From an uncultured Pseudomonadota bacterium (GTDB lineage Bacteria; Pseudomonadota; Gammaproteobacteria; Steroidobacterales; Steroidobacteraceae): a stretch of DNA of 64,000 bases. Shown here in pieces: positions 25,407 to 34,449 of this stretch (the stretch's first letter is position 1; each line of letters opens with the position of its first letter). Made by a program: the position numbers and the translations under genes. The notes below the pieces were generated by a model that saw nothing but the letters and a program-made list of their open reading frames with translations, ran no database searches and was not told the DNA's origin. The stretch spans positions 1-64,000 of the forward strand of contig CAMLGF010000002.1 in assembly GCA_946479515.1 (NCBI GenBank). The letters run 5' to 3'.

Positions 25407-26432
25407 ATGAGAACCGAAAAACAGGCAAAGGCCGAGCTCGAGCGCGCGATGAAGAAGGAGTTCGCATGCGCCGACGCGTGCTTCGTGACGAACGGCACCC
25501 ACGCCATAGAGGTGCTGTTGACGGCGATGGACCTGCCGCGCGGCGCAAAGGTACTGGTGCCGGAACTCTCTTTCATGGCGACCGCGACCGCCGTCGCGCG
25601 TTGCGGACTGGTTCCAGTGTGCGCGGACGTCTCCAGGGACTACCTGGGGCTGACTCTCGAGAGCGTCAAGGCAATGGCCAGCGAATCCCTGGCGGCCGTG
25701 ATCGTGGTTCACCTTGCCGGTTTCGTGAATCGCGAACTGCAGGCCATCGCGGATTTCTGCCGTGACCGGCACATTCCGCTGATCGAGGACTGCGCCCAGA
25801 TTCACCGCGGCTTCTACAAGGGCCTGCGGGCGGGAAACGTCGGTACCGCCGCGACTTTCAGTTTCCAGTCCTCGAAGTTGTTCAACTGCGGCGAAGGTGG
25901 CGCGATCGTCTCGGCCGATGCCGCCCTGATGAAGCAATGCAGGGCGATCATCAACTGGGGATGGCCCGGCGAAGGCTCGGCTGCGCAGCACGATCTGCCA
26001 TCCAGCAATTACCGCCTGAGCCACCTGCTTTGCGAGCGGCTTGTCGAGGAGTTCGCCGCGGGCGATCGCAAGACCGCGGCGCTGCGCGATTTCTACGAGG
26101 CCATCGCCAGGGCGGCCGACCGGTACGGGATCACCTACCTGGCGGCGAGATTCGCGGGGGACTTCATCGACTCGCCATTTTTCTTCATGGCCACCGACTG
26201 CCGGCCGAACCATCAGCTGGAGCCGCGCGGCCAGTATCCATTGAGCGGCTCCTCGGTGGTGCTCGCGATCCTGCGAAAGTGGTTTCCGGACCTGGAGACG
26301 CCCTATCTACAGGCCAACGCCCGGCGCCACGAGAACGTCAACAGCGTTCACATCGTGCAGAACTATGGGTTCCTGCGAATCAGTCAGTTCAGCGACGTCG
26401 ACGAAGTCGAAGCCGAGCTGCGGCACTTGTAG
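25407..26432 (+). CDS. DegT/DnrJ/EryC1/StrS family PLP aminotransferase
   Basis: 341 residues from ATG 25407; the longer upstream frame is a shadow of the GH26-like gene. The fold type I aminotransferase landmarks are clear: VTNGTHAIEVLL, IPLIEDCAQIHRG with the pyridoxal Asp128, and SFQSSKLFNCGEGGAIV with Lys157 as the Schiff-base lysine. Members transfer an amino group to keto-sugars or keto-cyclitols. It is somewhat shorter than typical (about 370-400 residues). Next to an SDR and radical SAM enzymes, it strongly suggests an amino-sugar or aminocyclitol-like product (inference). Confidence 0.9.
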   Translation: MRTEKQAKAELERAMKKEFACADACFVTNGTHAIEVLLTAMDLPRGAKVLVPELSFMATATAVARCGLVPVCADVSRDYLGLTLESVKAMASESLAAVIVVHLAGFVNRELQAIADFCRDRHIPLIEDCAQIHRGFYKGLRAGNVGTAATFSFQSSKLFNCGEGGAIVSADAALMKQCRAIINWGWPGEGSAAQHDLPSSNYRLSHLLCERLVEEFAAGDRKTAALRDFYEAIARAADRYGITYLAARFAGDFIDSPFFFMATDCRPNHQLEPRGQYPLSGSSVVLAILRKWFPDLETPYLQANARRHENVNSVHIVQNYGFLRISQFSDVDEVEAELRHL

Positions 26433-26443
26433 ATGGAGCCGGC

Positions 26444-27457
26444 ATGAGTCAACTGTGCGTGAACTCCGTCAGCAAGCGCTATCGGCAGATCCAGTCGAAA
26501 CAAGGCCGATTCGCCGCGCTGCGCGGTCTGTTGTCACCGGAGTACAAGGAGATCGTGGCACTCTCGGACGTGTCGTTCACCGTGAACAAGGGTGAGCGCC
26601 TCGCGCTGCTCGGTCAGAACGGTGCCGGCAAGTCGACGCTGGTCAAGATCCTCTGTGGCGCGCTCGCGCCATCCAGCGGCACGGTCAGCTTCAATGGCCA
26701 GATCATCGAAAGCCAGTCGAACGACTTCAAGAAGCGGCTGGGCATCGTCTTCGGTCAGCGCAGCCAGCTCTGGTGGGAGCTGCCCGTCGACGATTCACTG
26801 CGGGCGCTCAAGGACATCTACGAGGTGAGCGACGCCACCTTCGCCAGGATGGTCGCCCTGTTCGACGAGCTCACGGGCGTGGCGCATCTGCGCAGGACCC
26901 GCACCAAGAATCTGTCGCTGGGTCAAAGAGCGCTGTGCGAGATCCTGGCCTCCTGCATTCACTCGCCGGAGATACTGCTGCTCGACGAGCCGACGATCGG
27001 CATGGATCTGTGGGTGAAGGACAGCGTCAGGTCGATGATCAACGTGATGAACCGGGAGTTCAAGATCACGGTCATCCTGACCTCGCACGACACCGCCGAC
27101 ATCGAGAACATCTGCGATCGCATCGTGTTGATCAATGCCGGCAAGTTGATGTTCGACGACAACGTGCATCGCTTCATCAACCAGCACGGCGCATTCTGTA
27201 CGGTGAATCTCATCGTGCGGGACGCGATCGACGATCAGTCGGTCAGGCGGCAGCTCGACAGCACGGGCATCCTCGACTTCAGCACCGATCCCGGCAACAG
27301 CAAGGGATGCGAGATCACATTCGACAAGACCAAGATCGAGCCTTCCGCGATGCTCGAAAGGCTCAGCGGCATCTTCCACATCGACGAGTTTCGCATCCAG
27401 GGTTCTTCGCTGGAGAGCGCCATCAAATATGCATACCGAAAGACTGCCGCTCTCTAG
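26444..27457 (+). CDS. ABC-2 type exporter, ATP-binding subunit (COG4586-like)
   Basis: 337 residues. Walker A GQNGAGKST (57-65), signature NLSLGQRA near 155, Walker B EILLLDEP with a following switch His in LTSHDTADIE. The N-terminal extension before the core and the C-terminal 100-residue domain fit the COG4586 class that pairs with two permeases of the DUF990/ABC2_membrane_6 kind, and the two next genes are exactly such permeases. It energises export of an unknown substrate across the inner membrane. The next gene starts 29 bases inside this one. Confidence 0.9.
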   Translation: MSQLCVNSVSKRYRQIQSKQGRFAALRGLLSPEYKEIVALSDVSFTVNKGERLALLGQNGAGKSTLVKILCGALAPSSGTVSFNGQIIESQSNDFKKRLGIVFGQRSQLWWELPVDDSLRALKDIYEVSDATFARMVALFDELTGVAHLRRTRTKNLSLGQRALCEILASCIHSPEILLLDEPTIGMDLWVKDSVRSMINVMNREFKITVILTSHDTADIENICDRIVLINAGKLMFDDNVHRFINQHGAFCTVNLIVRDAIDDQSVRRQLDSTGILDFSTDPGNSKGCEITFDKTKIEPSAMLERLSGIFHIDEFRIQGSSLESAIKYAYRKTAAL

Positions 27458-28244
27458 GTACTGGCCGCTCGGCAAGGTCGGGTTCCTGTGCATGGTCTCC
27501 TATGGCTGGGAGTGCGTGTTCGCGTCGGTGTCGAGCCTGCTCACGGTGATCGTGGGCTATTACCTGTGGAGCGCGATCTTCCAGGGTGCCGCCACGATCG
27601 ATCCGCAATTGAGTTTCGCCTCCACCTTCGCCTACATCGGCGTGTCGGCGGCCATACTGACGACATTCAACACATCCATCGAGAGTTCGATCGCGCGGCA
27701 GATCACGAGCGGCGACGTCATCCGGAACATGGTCCGGCCGGTCGATTTCCATCTTTCGCAGGTTTCCACCGCGCTCGGAAGCGTCGCGCTGCGGTCGTTC
27801 TTCGGGCTCATCCCCTGCATGACCCTGGTCCTGGTGCTGCTGCCGGCCGGATGGATCAGAACCCCGAACTACTTTCTGTTCGCACTGAGCCTGGTCGGCG
27901 CACTGGCCATCCTTTTGCATCTCGACATGCTGACGGGACTCATCGCGGTCAGGACCGAGGCCGTGTGGGGCATCAAGCTCGCCAAGGACTACGTCGTCCT
28001 GATCAGCAGCGGGGCGTTGATTCCGATCGACTGGCTGCCGGCGTCGGTGGCGAAGGTGCTGATGCTGCTGCCGTTCCAGGCCATCTGCCACACGCCCGTG
28101 AAATTGCTGACGAACCACGCGCTGACCGGCGCGGAGATCATCCATCTCTTCGGCATGCAGTGGACGTGGGCGCTGTTGCTGATCTTCGGGTTGCGTGCCG
28201 CCCTGGCACACATGCTCAGGAAGATCGAAGTGAATGGTGGTTAG
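27429..28244 (+). CDS. ABC-2 permease A (COG4587/DUF990-like)
   Basis: 271 residues with six hydrophobic helices. The conserved intracellular stretch IARQITSGDVIRNMVRPVDF is the coupling element typical of the COG4587 permeases (short [TS]G[DE]ii..l.rP). It overlaps the ATPase gene by 29 bases and the next permease by 11, so the three form one transporter. Together they make an asymmetric ABC exporter. Substrate unknown; the neighbours suggest the pathway product or an intermediate. Confidence 0.85.
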   Translation: MHTERLPLSRYWPLGKVGFLCMVSYGWECVFASVSSLLTVIVGYYLWSAIFQGAATIDPQLSFASTFAYIGVSAAILTTFNTSIESSIARQITSGDVIRNMVRPVDFHLSQVSTALGSVALRSFFGLIPCMTLVLVLLPAGWIRTPNYFLFALSLVGALAILLHLDMLTGLIAVRTEAVWGIKLAKDYVVLISSGALIPIDWLPASVAKVLMLLPFQAICHTPVKLLTNHALTGAEIIHLFGMQWTWALLLIFGLRAALAHMLRKIEVNGG

Positions 28245-29034
28245 CGTGCCGAGACATCTGTCCATCTACCGGATGTTCGTGGTGAATCAGCTGAAGTCGC
28301 TGATGATCCACCGCGCCGACTTCGTCGTCGGGGTTGTCTGCCTGTTGCTCTCGTTCGGCCTGTTTCGCTTCTCCATATGGGCGATCTTCGAGCGGACGCA
28401 GAACATCGGCGGCTGGGTGCGCGGCGAAATTCTCTTCATGTACAGCTACAACCTCATCGCCGTGGGGACCGCATGGTTCTTCCTGAACCAGGCCTGGAGC
28501 CTGCGCGATACGATCATTTCCGGCGGATTCATCAAGTACAAGATCCGGCCGATCAATCCGCTGTTCCATTTCTTCGCGGAGGCAGCCGACTTCCGCTCCC
28601 TCGTCACGATAGTCCTGGGTGTCGTGACCATTGGCGAAGCATCGGCGGACATAGGGTTTTCGTGGAATCTCGCGCGTGTCGCGGAGATGGTTCTGCTGTC
28701 CGGATTGTCGGCCATGCTGCTCGGGGGGCTCATCGTGTTGATGAGCGGGCTGGCGTTCTGGGTCACGATCTCCAATCCGCTGCTCAACCTGCTCGCGTCC
28801 TGCTATGGCATCGGGCATTTCCCGATCGGGATCTACAGCAGCCCGATGCAGCTGTTCCTGTCGATCGTCGTGCCCATCGCGTTCGTGTCCTATTACCCCT
28901 GTTCGCTGCTCCTGGGAAAGAGCGACAGTTCGGCGCCGATCCACGCGATGGCGGCAATGATCGTCGGAATCTGGATCGCCGGAGCGACGCTTTGGCGCAG
29001 GGGCGTGGCGCGCTATGAACTGTCCGGAACCTGA
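28234..29034 (+). CDS. ABC-2 permease B (COG3694/DUF990-like)
   Basis: 266 residues, six helices, second permease of the exporter. It contains the coupling-type segment IISGGFIKYKIRPINPLFHF, equivalent to that of permease A, and is otherwise divergent from it, as in other COG4586/4587/3694 triads. The start overlaps permease A by 11 bases. The end overlaps the radical SAM protein 3 frame by 20 bases if that gene starts at 29015. No other function is apparent. Confidence 0.85.
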   Translation: MVVSVPRHLSIYRMFVVNQLKSLMIHRADFVVGVVCLLLSFGLFRFSIWAIFERTQNIGGWVRGEILFMYSYNLIAVGTAWFFLNQAWSLRDTIISGGFIKYKIRPINPLFHFFAEAADFRSLVTIVLGVVTIGEASADIGFSWNLARVAEMVLLSGLSAMLLGGLIVLMSGLAFWVTISNPLLNLLASCYGIGHFPIGIYSSPMQLFLSIVVPIAFVSYYPCSLLLGKSDSSAPIHAMAAMIVGIWIAGATLWRRGVARYELSGT

Positions 29035-30241
29035 GCTCATGGCCGACCTGCCGCGCAAACACTTCTGCATTCTTCCATTCGTGCATCTGCACATGGAGAG
29101 CTCGGGCAACCTGACCCCCTGCGCCATCAACTGCGAGCCCATGGGCAATGTCCGGGACGGAAAGCTCGACGACCTCTGGAACTCGGAGAAATACCAGCAC
29201 ATGCGGGCGGCCATGCTCGCGGACGAATACGTCCCGAGCTGCGAGATCTGCTACAGCCAGGAAAGGGGGAAAGGGTACAGCGTGCGAACGCTGGTCAACA
29301 CGAAGTTCGAGCGCTTTCTCGCCGCTGCCGGGACGGCGGCGGAGAAGCCCGTGTACTTCGATCTTCGTTTCTCCAATCTGTGCAATCTCAAGTGCCGGAG
29401 CTGCGAACACAAGTCGAGCAGTCTCTGGTTCGATGATGCCAAGGTGCTGCAACTGGCCGCCGGTGACGAGGCGCTGCTGCGCGCATCCGACGACCCCCGG
29501 TCACTGCTGGAGCAGATTCGCGCATACATACCGCATGCGGTCGAGTTCTACTTCGCGGGCGGCGAGCCGCTGGTCATGCAGGAGCACTACGAGATCCTGG
29601 ACATGCTGATCGAGGCGCGGCGCACCGATGTGCGCCTGGTCTACAACAGCAACTTCATGAAGACGCAGTTCAAGGGAAGATCCGTCTTCGATTATTGGCA
29701 GAAATTCCCGGGAGTCACCCTGTGCATCAGCCTGGACGCCGTCGATGCGGCCGCCGGGTACGTCAGGAAGGGTACGCGCTTCGCCAGCATCGTCGAGAAT
29801 CGTCGCCTGCTTCGCGAGTTGGCGCCGCACGTCCAGGTGCTTTGCACCCCGACGATCAGCCTGCTCAACCTGGGCACACTGACGCAGTTGTTGACGTTCC
29901 TGCTCGACTCCCGGTTCTGTCCGCCGGACGAAATCAAGCTGAACATCCTCGAGTACCCGCTCTACTACAACATCAAGGCGGCGCCACAGGCCGTCAAAGC
30001 GGCCATCAAGGACGAACTGATGAGGTTCTCGGCCGGCCTGACGAGCCACCCCGCAGTCATTGCGCAGATCGAGAACGTGATCTCGTACATGGAGTCTGGC
30101 GATCTGACCGATCAGCTGCAGCACTTCAAGAGTACGACGCTGACGCTGGACCGGTTGCGCAACGAGAGCTATCGCGACGTGTACGGCCCCGCCGACCCCG
30201 TCAGCATCATCCTCGAATCGCCGGACCTGCCCGCGGCTTGA
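29015..30241 (+). CDS. Radical SAM protein 3, N-terminal twitch/SPASM-like region
   Basis: 408 residues from ATG 29015; ATG 29039 is an equally possible start just after the permease stop. It opens with cysteine positions 18, 36, 40, 76 and 79 (KHFCILPFVHLHM, TPCAINC, SCEICYSQE), a twitch/SPASM-like region placed before the core. The radical SAM core motif is CNLKCRSC (Cys123, 127, 130) with FAGGEPLV as SAM-binding loop. This layout is common in a large, mostly uncharacterised family often labelled twitch-domain radical SAM proteins. It shares the arrangement with radical SAM protein 2 but is clearly diverged from it. Confidence 0.86.
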   Translation: MNCPEPELMADLPRKHFCILPFVHLHMESSGNLTPCAINCEPMGNVRDGKLDDLWNSEKYQHMRAAMLADEYVPSCEICYSQERGKGYSVRTLVNTKFERFLAAAGTAAEKPVYFDLRFSNLCNLKCRSCEHKSSSLWFDDAKVLQLAAGDEALLRASDDPRSLLEQIRAYIPHAVEFYFAGGEPLVMQEHYEILDMLIEARRTDVRLVYNSNFMKTQFKGRSVFDYWQKFPGVTLCISLDAVDAAAGYVRKGTRFASIVENRRLLRELAPHVQVLCTPTISLLNLGTLTQLLTFLLDSRFCPPDEIKLNILEYPLYYNIKAAPQAVKAAIKDELMRFSAGLTSHPAVIAQIENVISYMESGDLTDQLQHFKSTTLTLDRLRNESYRDVYGPADPVSIILESPDLPAA

Positions 30242-30265
30242 CGCCATACCACGGACCCTTCAGCC

Positions 30266-33200
30266 ATGTTCACGAAGACAGTCGAAGAATTGATGACGCG
30301 GGTGACCAGCATCGACTTCGCGCAGCCCTGGTATCGCTGCGTGGCCACCAACATGGGCAACACCGGCATGGCGTTGGGAGGAATCGGGACGGCGGTGACC
30401 GCAACGCCGGCCGGCACCACGCCGTGTTTCCATTTCCACAACGGCTGCGGGATCGAGAATGAGACAGACCAGGCGATCGAGCTCACCAACTATTTCTATG
30501 GCGAGGTGCTGAGCGACGACCTGACGCTGCTGATCCGCACGATGAGCTTCTTCCAGGAAGACATCGTCGCATTTCCGCTGTACGACCGGGACGGCGAACG
30601 GTACTTCCGCGGCGACGAGTCGCAGGAACAGTCGCTCGGCATACTGAAGAAGATCATTTCGACGCCGACCTTCGTCGACGACAACTACGAGAGTCTGACC
30701 AGGTGGGGGCTGATCGAGGCCGAAAGGAACGGTGCTCTGCACCTGGCGCGCAAGGGCGGCGACCACCGCTACAGGAATTTCGCCTTTCTGCTCAACATCT
30801 TCTCATTCAGCGTGACGAGGAACGTCGAATACACGCGCTCGTTGATCGCAAATCTGCAGTCGTCGCACCGCCTCGCCAAGGAATGCTATCCGGCGGACCG
30901 GATGCTGTACGAGTGCCAGTATCCGCTCAGCTACACGCATTACAGGGAGGAAACCCAGCGGTGCGTGGTCAAGAAGGTGCACATCACCAGCATGTGCCCC
31001 GGCAACGAGCGTCTCTGCAGCATGCCGGCGTTCATGACCAATTTCATCGTGAGCAATCCCACCAATCAGGCGCTGGACGCATGCTTCATACTCTCGGTCG
31101 AGAACTTCATCGGCTACGACCTGGTCAAGAGCAGGCCTGGCCTGCAGGACGCGCTGCTGCATTTCCAACGCAGCTACAAGCATCAGAAGGGCAAGACCTA
31201 CGATGACCGGGCCGGAAGCCGGAGGATCCATGGGCTGATCTTCCACCAGGATGGCGATGCGCCCAGGGGCGACATCCGCGGAGAACTGTGTTTCGCGCTC
31301 GCGGCCGAGGACAGCGACGAAATCATCGTCACCAGCAATCCGAACTACTTCGTGTCCTCGGAGGCGAACGTCGTCGAGGCCGGTATCGCCACGGGAAAGA
31401 TTCACGAGGCGAACGACGACGCCGTGTCGTTCACCGGCAAGGAACCCCTGTGCGGGGCGCTGTGCGCCTCGATGCGCCTCATGCCGGGAGAGACCAAGTC
31501 GTTCTCAGTGGCGACGGTCATGGACTTGCCTGACGTGGAGATCGGCAGGCACCAGGCACTGAAGAAATACACGGCCTTCTTTCCCAGGGCGCAGGACCGC
31601 AGCCGAGCCATCGCGAAGTACCTGTTCGACAACCGCGAGAGGATCTACGTCAGCGAATGGGCGTGGCGCGAGTCGATGCATCAGAAGCCGATTCTCGACG
31701 CGGGCGCCGTGGATGCGCGTGTTGCCGGCATGCTGCGGCAATTGCTGGTCGATCATGTGTCGTTCATCGCCGAGTCGAGCGTTTGGGACGCGGGCGATCG
31801 CCTCCGGGTGCGTGAATGTGTCGACTATCCGTTCTTCAATTCTCTCGATGTGTACTTCTACGGTTCCTTTGGCCTGCTGAAGCTGCTGCCGCAGATCGAC
31901 AACCGGATCGTCAGGGAATTCGCCGACACCATCCTGCGCGAGGACCTGAGGCCGAAGCTGTTCGGCTTGTTCGTCCGCTATCGCGATGAAAGGGTCAGCA
32001 AGAGCCTGCGCGGAGTCCGCAAGGTCATCGGCAGCACTCCTCACGACATGGGGACACCGTTCGACGCGGATGCCAACGCCTACTCGTGGAAAGATGTCGC
32101 ATCGTGGGTGGACCTGGCGCCGAAATTCGTCATGCTGGTCTATCGCAACTACCTGGCGACCCGCGACTTCACCTTGCTCAAGGACTGCTGGCCCGCGGTC
32201 GTTGCAGCGCTGGAATACGTTCGCAGCAGCTTCATCGATGACGAGGGCGACCTGCCGATCTCGTCTGGCTACGCCAACACATTCGACAACCTGCGTGGCG
32301 ATGGCATCTGCATTTATCCGGCGTCGCTGTGGATTGCGGGCCTGCATGCCGCCGAGGCAATTGCCAGTCTGCTCGGCGAGAAATCCCAGGCTGAGGTCTA
32401 CGCGCGCACGGCGGCCCGCGGCCGGCGACGTCTGCTCGCCGCACTCTGGGACGAGCAAGCCGGCCTGTACCTGTACAGCGTTTGCACCGTTCGCAAGGGA
32501 CACATCGATGCCGCTGCATACGCAAGTCTGCACGCGGACGCGGACGGTCGGCTGACGCGACTGCGCGGAGCGATCGGCCATGGTGACGCGGCGAAGGCCG
32601 ATGTCGCGGCCCTGGTACGCGCCATCAATGCATTCGTGGACGACGACGATGCCACGGTGAGCGATGAGCAACTCGCCGGCGTGCAGGGGGCGATGGGCGC
32701 GCAGGATTCGCAGGATCTCGCGCAAATCCTGACGAAGTCGAAGATCGAGCGGCGGCGCCTGAAGAAGCGCTTCGTACTGGCATCGGCGCCGCAGATCTTC
32801 GTCCGCGATTTCGAGGCGACCGCACTGGCGCCCGAGTGCGAGCACGTATTCGCGAATCAATTGTGCGCGGACACCTATCTATATCATCTGGATCTGCCGG
32901 AAATCACGGACCGCCAGGCAAAGCGCAGAGTGCTCGCGAACATCCTCGCGCAGAACATGCGCGGCTGCACGCGTCGTGTCGGAGCGTCGAACATGGTCGC
33001 GCGCGGTGGCGAGGACCTCGACATCCATCAGGCTCAGGAGGTGTGGTTGGGCGTGCAATACACCCTCGCCGGCGCACTCGTATCGGTCGGAATGATCGAG
33101 GAGTTCGAGCAGCTCATCACCTCGCTGTTCACGGCCATCTACCTGGACGCGAAAATTCCCTATGGCATTCCGGAGGGATTCAACTGCGTCGGCATATTCA

Positions 33201-33583
33201 TCGCCGAGGACCTGGTCAGGGCCGGCATCGAGGACAAGGACTGCCGCGCCGACATTGTAGATTGCCTCAAACGGCGAAACATCCTCTCGCCGAACAACGT
33301 CGTCAACTTCGCGGCGATCCAGGACGCCGCGGAGTTCGCGAAGCAGTGGGATGACGACGGCAATGAACATGCCGAATACGTGAGCGCAGAGGATCTGCAC
33401 GAACTGCTCATGGCCACCCGGTTGAAGTACACCGCGGGTCGCTATTTCCGGGCGGGCATGGTGCACATACTTCCCGAGATCCTGCGCAAGTACTGCAACT
33501 CGATCGAGCCGGCGCCAAGCCTGGAGAGTTGCATGGCGGTGCTTCGCGACGCCGCGCCCGGTGCGCTCCTGCGGGTCAACTGA
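30266..33583 (+). CDS. GH116-like glycosidase (non-lysosomal glucosylceramidase family)
   Basis: 1105 residues, longer than most GH116 enzymes, with no signal peptide. Family features in order: MGNTGMALGGIGTAV near 30-44; VRECVDYPFFNSLDVYFYGS near 515-533; PHDMGTPFD followed by NAYSWKD and SWVDLAPKFVML (592-624); SGYANTFDNLR (668-677) then YPASLW; FANQLCADTYLYHL. By my alignment the catalytic nucleophile Glu of GH116 (in NELYFL) falls on an Asp (LLVDHVSF, Asp496), and the acid/base region retains Asp674. About 100 residues near 720-830 are an insertion. Role in the cluster unknown; hydrolysis or remodelling of a beta-glycoside is the family chemistry. Confidence 0.78.
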   Translation: MFTKTVEELMTRVTSIDFAQPWYRCVATNMGNTGMALGGIGTAVTATPAGTTPCFHFHNGCGIENETDQAIELTNYFYGEVLSDDLTLLIRTMSFFQEDIVAFPLYDRDGERYFRGDESQEQSLGILKKIISTPTFVDDNYESLTRWGLIEAERNGALHLARKGGDHRYRNFAFLLNIFSFSVTRNVEYTRSLIANLQSSHRLAKECYPADRMLYECQYPLSYTHYREETQRCVVKKVHITSMCPGNERLCSMPAFMTNFIVSNPTNQALDACFILSVENFIGYDLVKSRPGLQDALLHFQRSYKHQKGKTYDDRAGSRRIHGLIFHQDGDAPRGDIRGELCFALAAEDSDEIIVTSNPNYFVSSEANVVEAGIATGKIHEANDDAVSFTGKEPLCGALCASMRLMPGETKSFSVATVMDLPDVEIGRHQALKKYTAFFPRAQDRSRAIAKYLFDNRERIYVSEWAWRESMHQKPILDAGAVDARVAGMLRQLLVDHVSFIAESSVWDAGDRLRVRECVDYPFFNSLDVYFYGSFGLLKLLPQIDNRIVREFADTILREDLRPKLFGLFVRYRDERVSKSLRGVRKVIGSTPHDMGTPFDADANAYSWKDVASWVDLAPKFVMLVYRNYLATRDFTLLKDCWPAVVAALEYVRSSFIDDEGDLPISSGYANTFDNLRGDGICIYPASLWIAGLHAAEAIASLLGEKSQAEVYARTAARGRRRLLAALWDEQAGLYLYSVCTVRKGHIDAAAYASLHADADGRLTRLRGAIGHGDAAKADVAALVRAINAFVDDDDATVSDEQLAGVQGAMGAQDSQDLAQILTKSKIERRRLKKRFVLASAPQIFVRDFEATALAPECEHVFANQLCADTYLYHLDLPEITDRQAKRRVLANILAQNMRGCTRRVGASNMVARGGEDLDIHQAQEVWLGVQYTLAGALVSVGMIEEFEQLITSLFTAIYLDAKIPYGIPEGFNCVGIFIAEDLVRAGIEDKDCRADIVDCLKRRNILSPNNVVNFAAIQDAAEFAKQWDDDGNEHAEYVSAEDLHELLMATRLKYTAGRYFRAGMVHILPEILRKYCNSIEPAPSLESCMAVLRDAAPGALLRVN

Positions 33584-33587
33584 CGAG

Positions 33588-34448
33588 ATGGCCGACATGA
33601 CCAACAACACAGGATTCGGATTGACCGTCGCGGAAATCGAGCAGTTCGTGACTCGAGGTTACGTCGTGGTCCAGGATGCAGTCAGGAAGAGTGTCCGCGA
33701 AGAGTGGTTTGCGCGTGGGCTGCGGCGGATGTCTCGCGTGCGGAAGGTGCCGGACAACGGCATCATCGAGCTCACCCACACGAAATCCGAGTTCCTGCAC
33801 GACATCGCCCCCCGCGCCTGGAAGGCGGTGACGCAACTCGTCGGTGGCGAGGACCGGGTCGCCGCTCAGGAGGTGAGGGACGACTTCAATCTGAACACGC
33901 GGACCGTGGCCGATCACGAATGGCTGCCTCCCGATCGCCTGACGACCGGTTGGCATATCGACGGCGACTACTTCAAGCGCTTTCTCGACAGTCCCGAACA
34001 AGGCCTGCTCTGCCTGATCCTGTGGTCCGATGTCGGGCCGCGAGAGGGCGGCACGTTCCTGGCGTGCGATTCCATCGGCAAGGTGGCGCGACTGCTGCTG
34101 GACAATTCCCAGGGACTCGACCCGCGGCCATTCACGGTCCTTTACCAGGAATGCGTGGATTTCGTCGAGATCACCGGCCGCGCCGGCGACGTGGTCCTGT
34201 GTCACCCGTTCATGATCCACGCGCCATCCCCGAAGACGAAGAGCCACGTGCGCCTGCTGACCAATCCGGTCATCTCGCTGCTGGACCCCATGCAGTTCGA
34301 TCGCGCCGATCCCGCGGATTTCTCTCCCGTCGAGCGGAGCATCCTGCGCGGTCTGGGTGTCGACAGGCTCGACTTTCGCCACGATGGCGAGCGGGAGCAT
34401 TTCGATGCGTGGCGTCGCGCGAGAGAAATAGACGAAGTCAGGAGTTGA
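33588..34448 (+). CDS. Phytanoyl-CoA dioxygenase-like Fe(II)/2-oxoglutarate oxygenase
   Basis: 286 residues from ATG 33588, 4 bases after the GH116-like stop. The double-stranded beta-helix iron triad is visible: HxD in TTGWHIDGDYF (His123, Asp125), distal His211 in HPFMIHAPSP and a 2-oxoglutarate-type Arg222 in VRLLTNP. PhyH enzymes hydroxylate, halogenate or rearrange unactivated C-H positions of small molecules. No signal peptide. The downstream HlyD-like gene starts 1 base after its stop. It likely tailors the cluster product. Confidence 0.88.
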   Translation: MADMTNNTGFGLTVAEIEQFVTRGYVVVQDAVRKSVREEWFARGLRRMSRVRKVPDNGIIELTHTKSEFLHDIAPRAWKAVTQLVGGEDRVAAQEVRDDFNLNTRTVADHEWLPPDRLTTGWHIDGDYFKRFLDSPEQGLLCLILWSDVGPREGGTFLACDSIGKVARLLLDNSQGLDPRPFTVLYQECVDFVEITGRAGDVVLCHPFMIHAPSPKTKSHVRLLTNPVISLLDPMQFDRADPADFSPVERSILRGLGVDRLDFRHDGEREHFDAWRRAREIDEVRS

Positions 34449-34449
34449 G

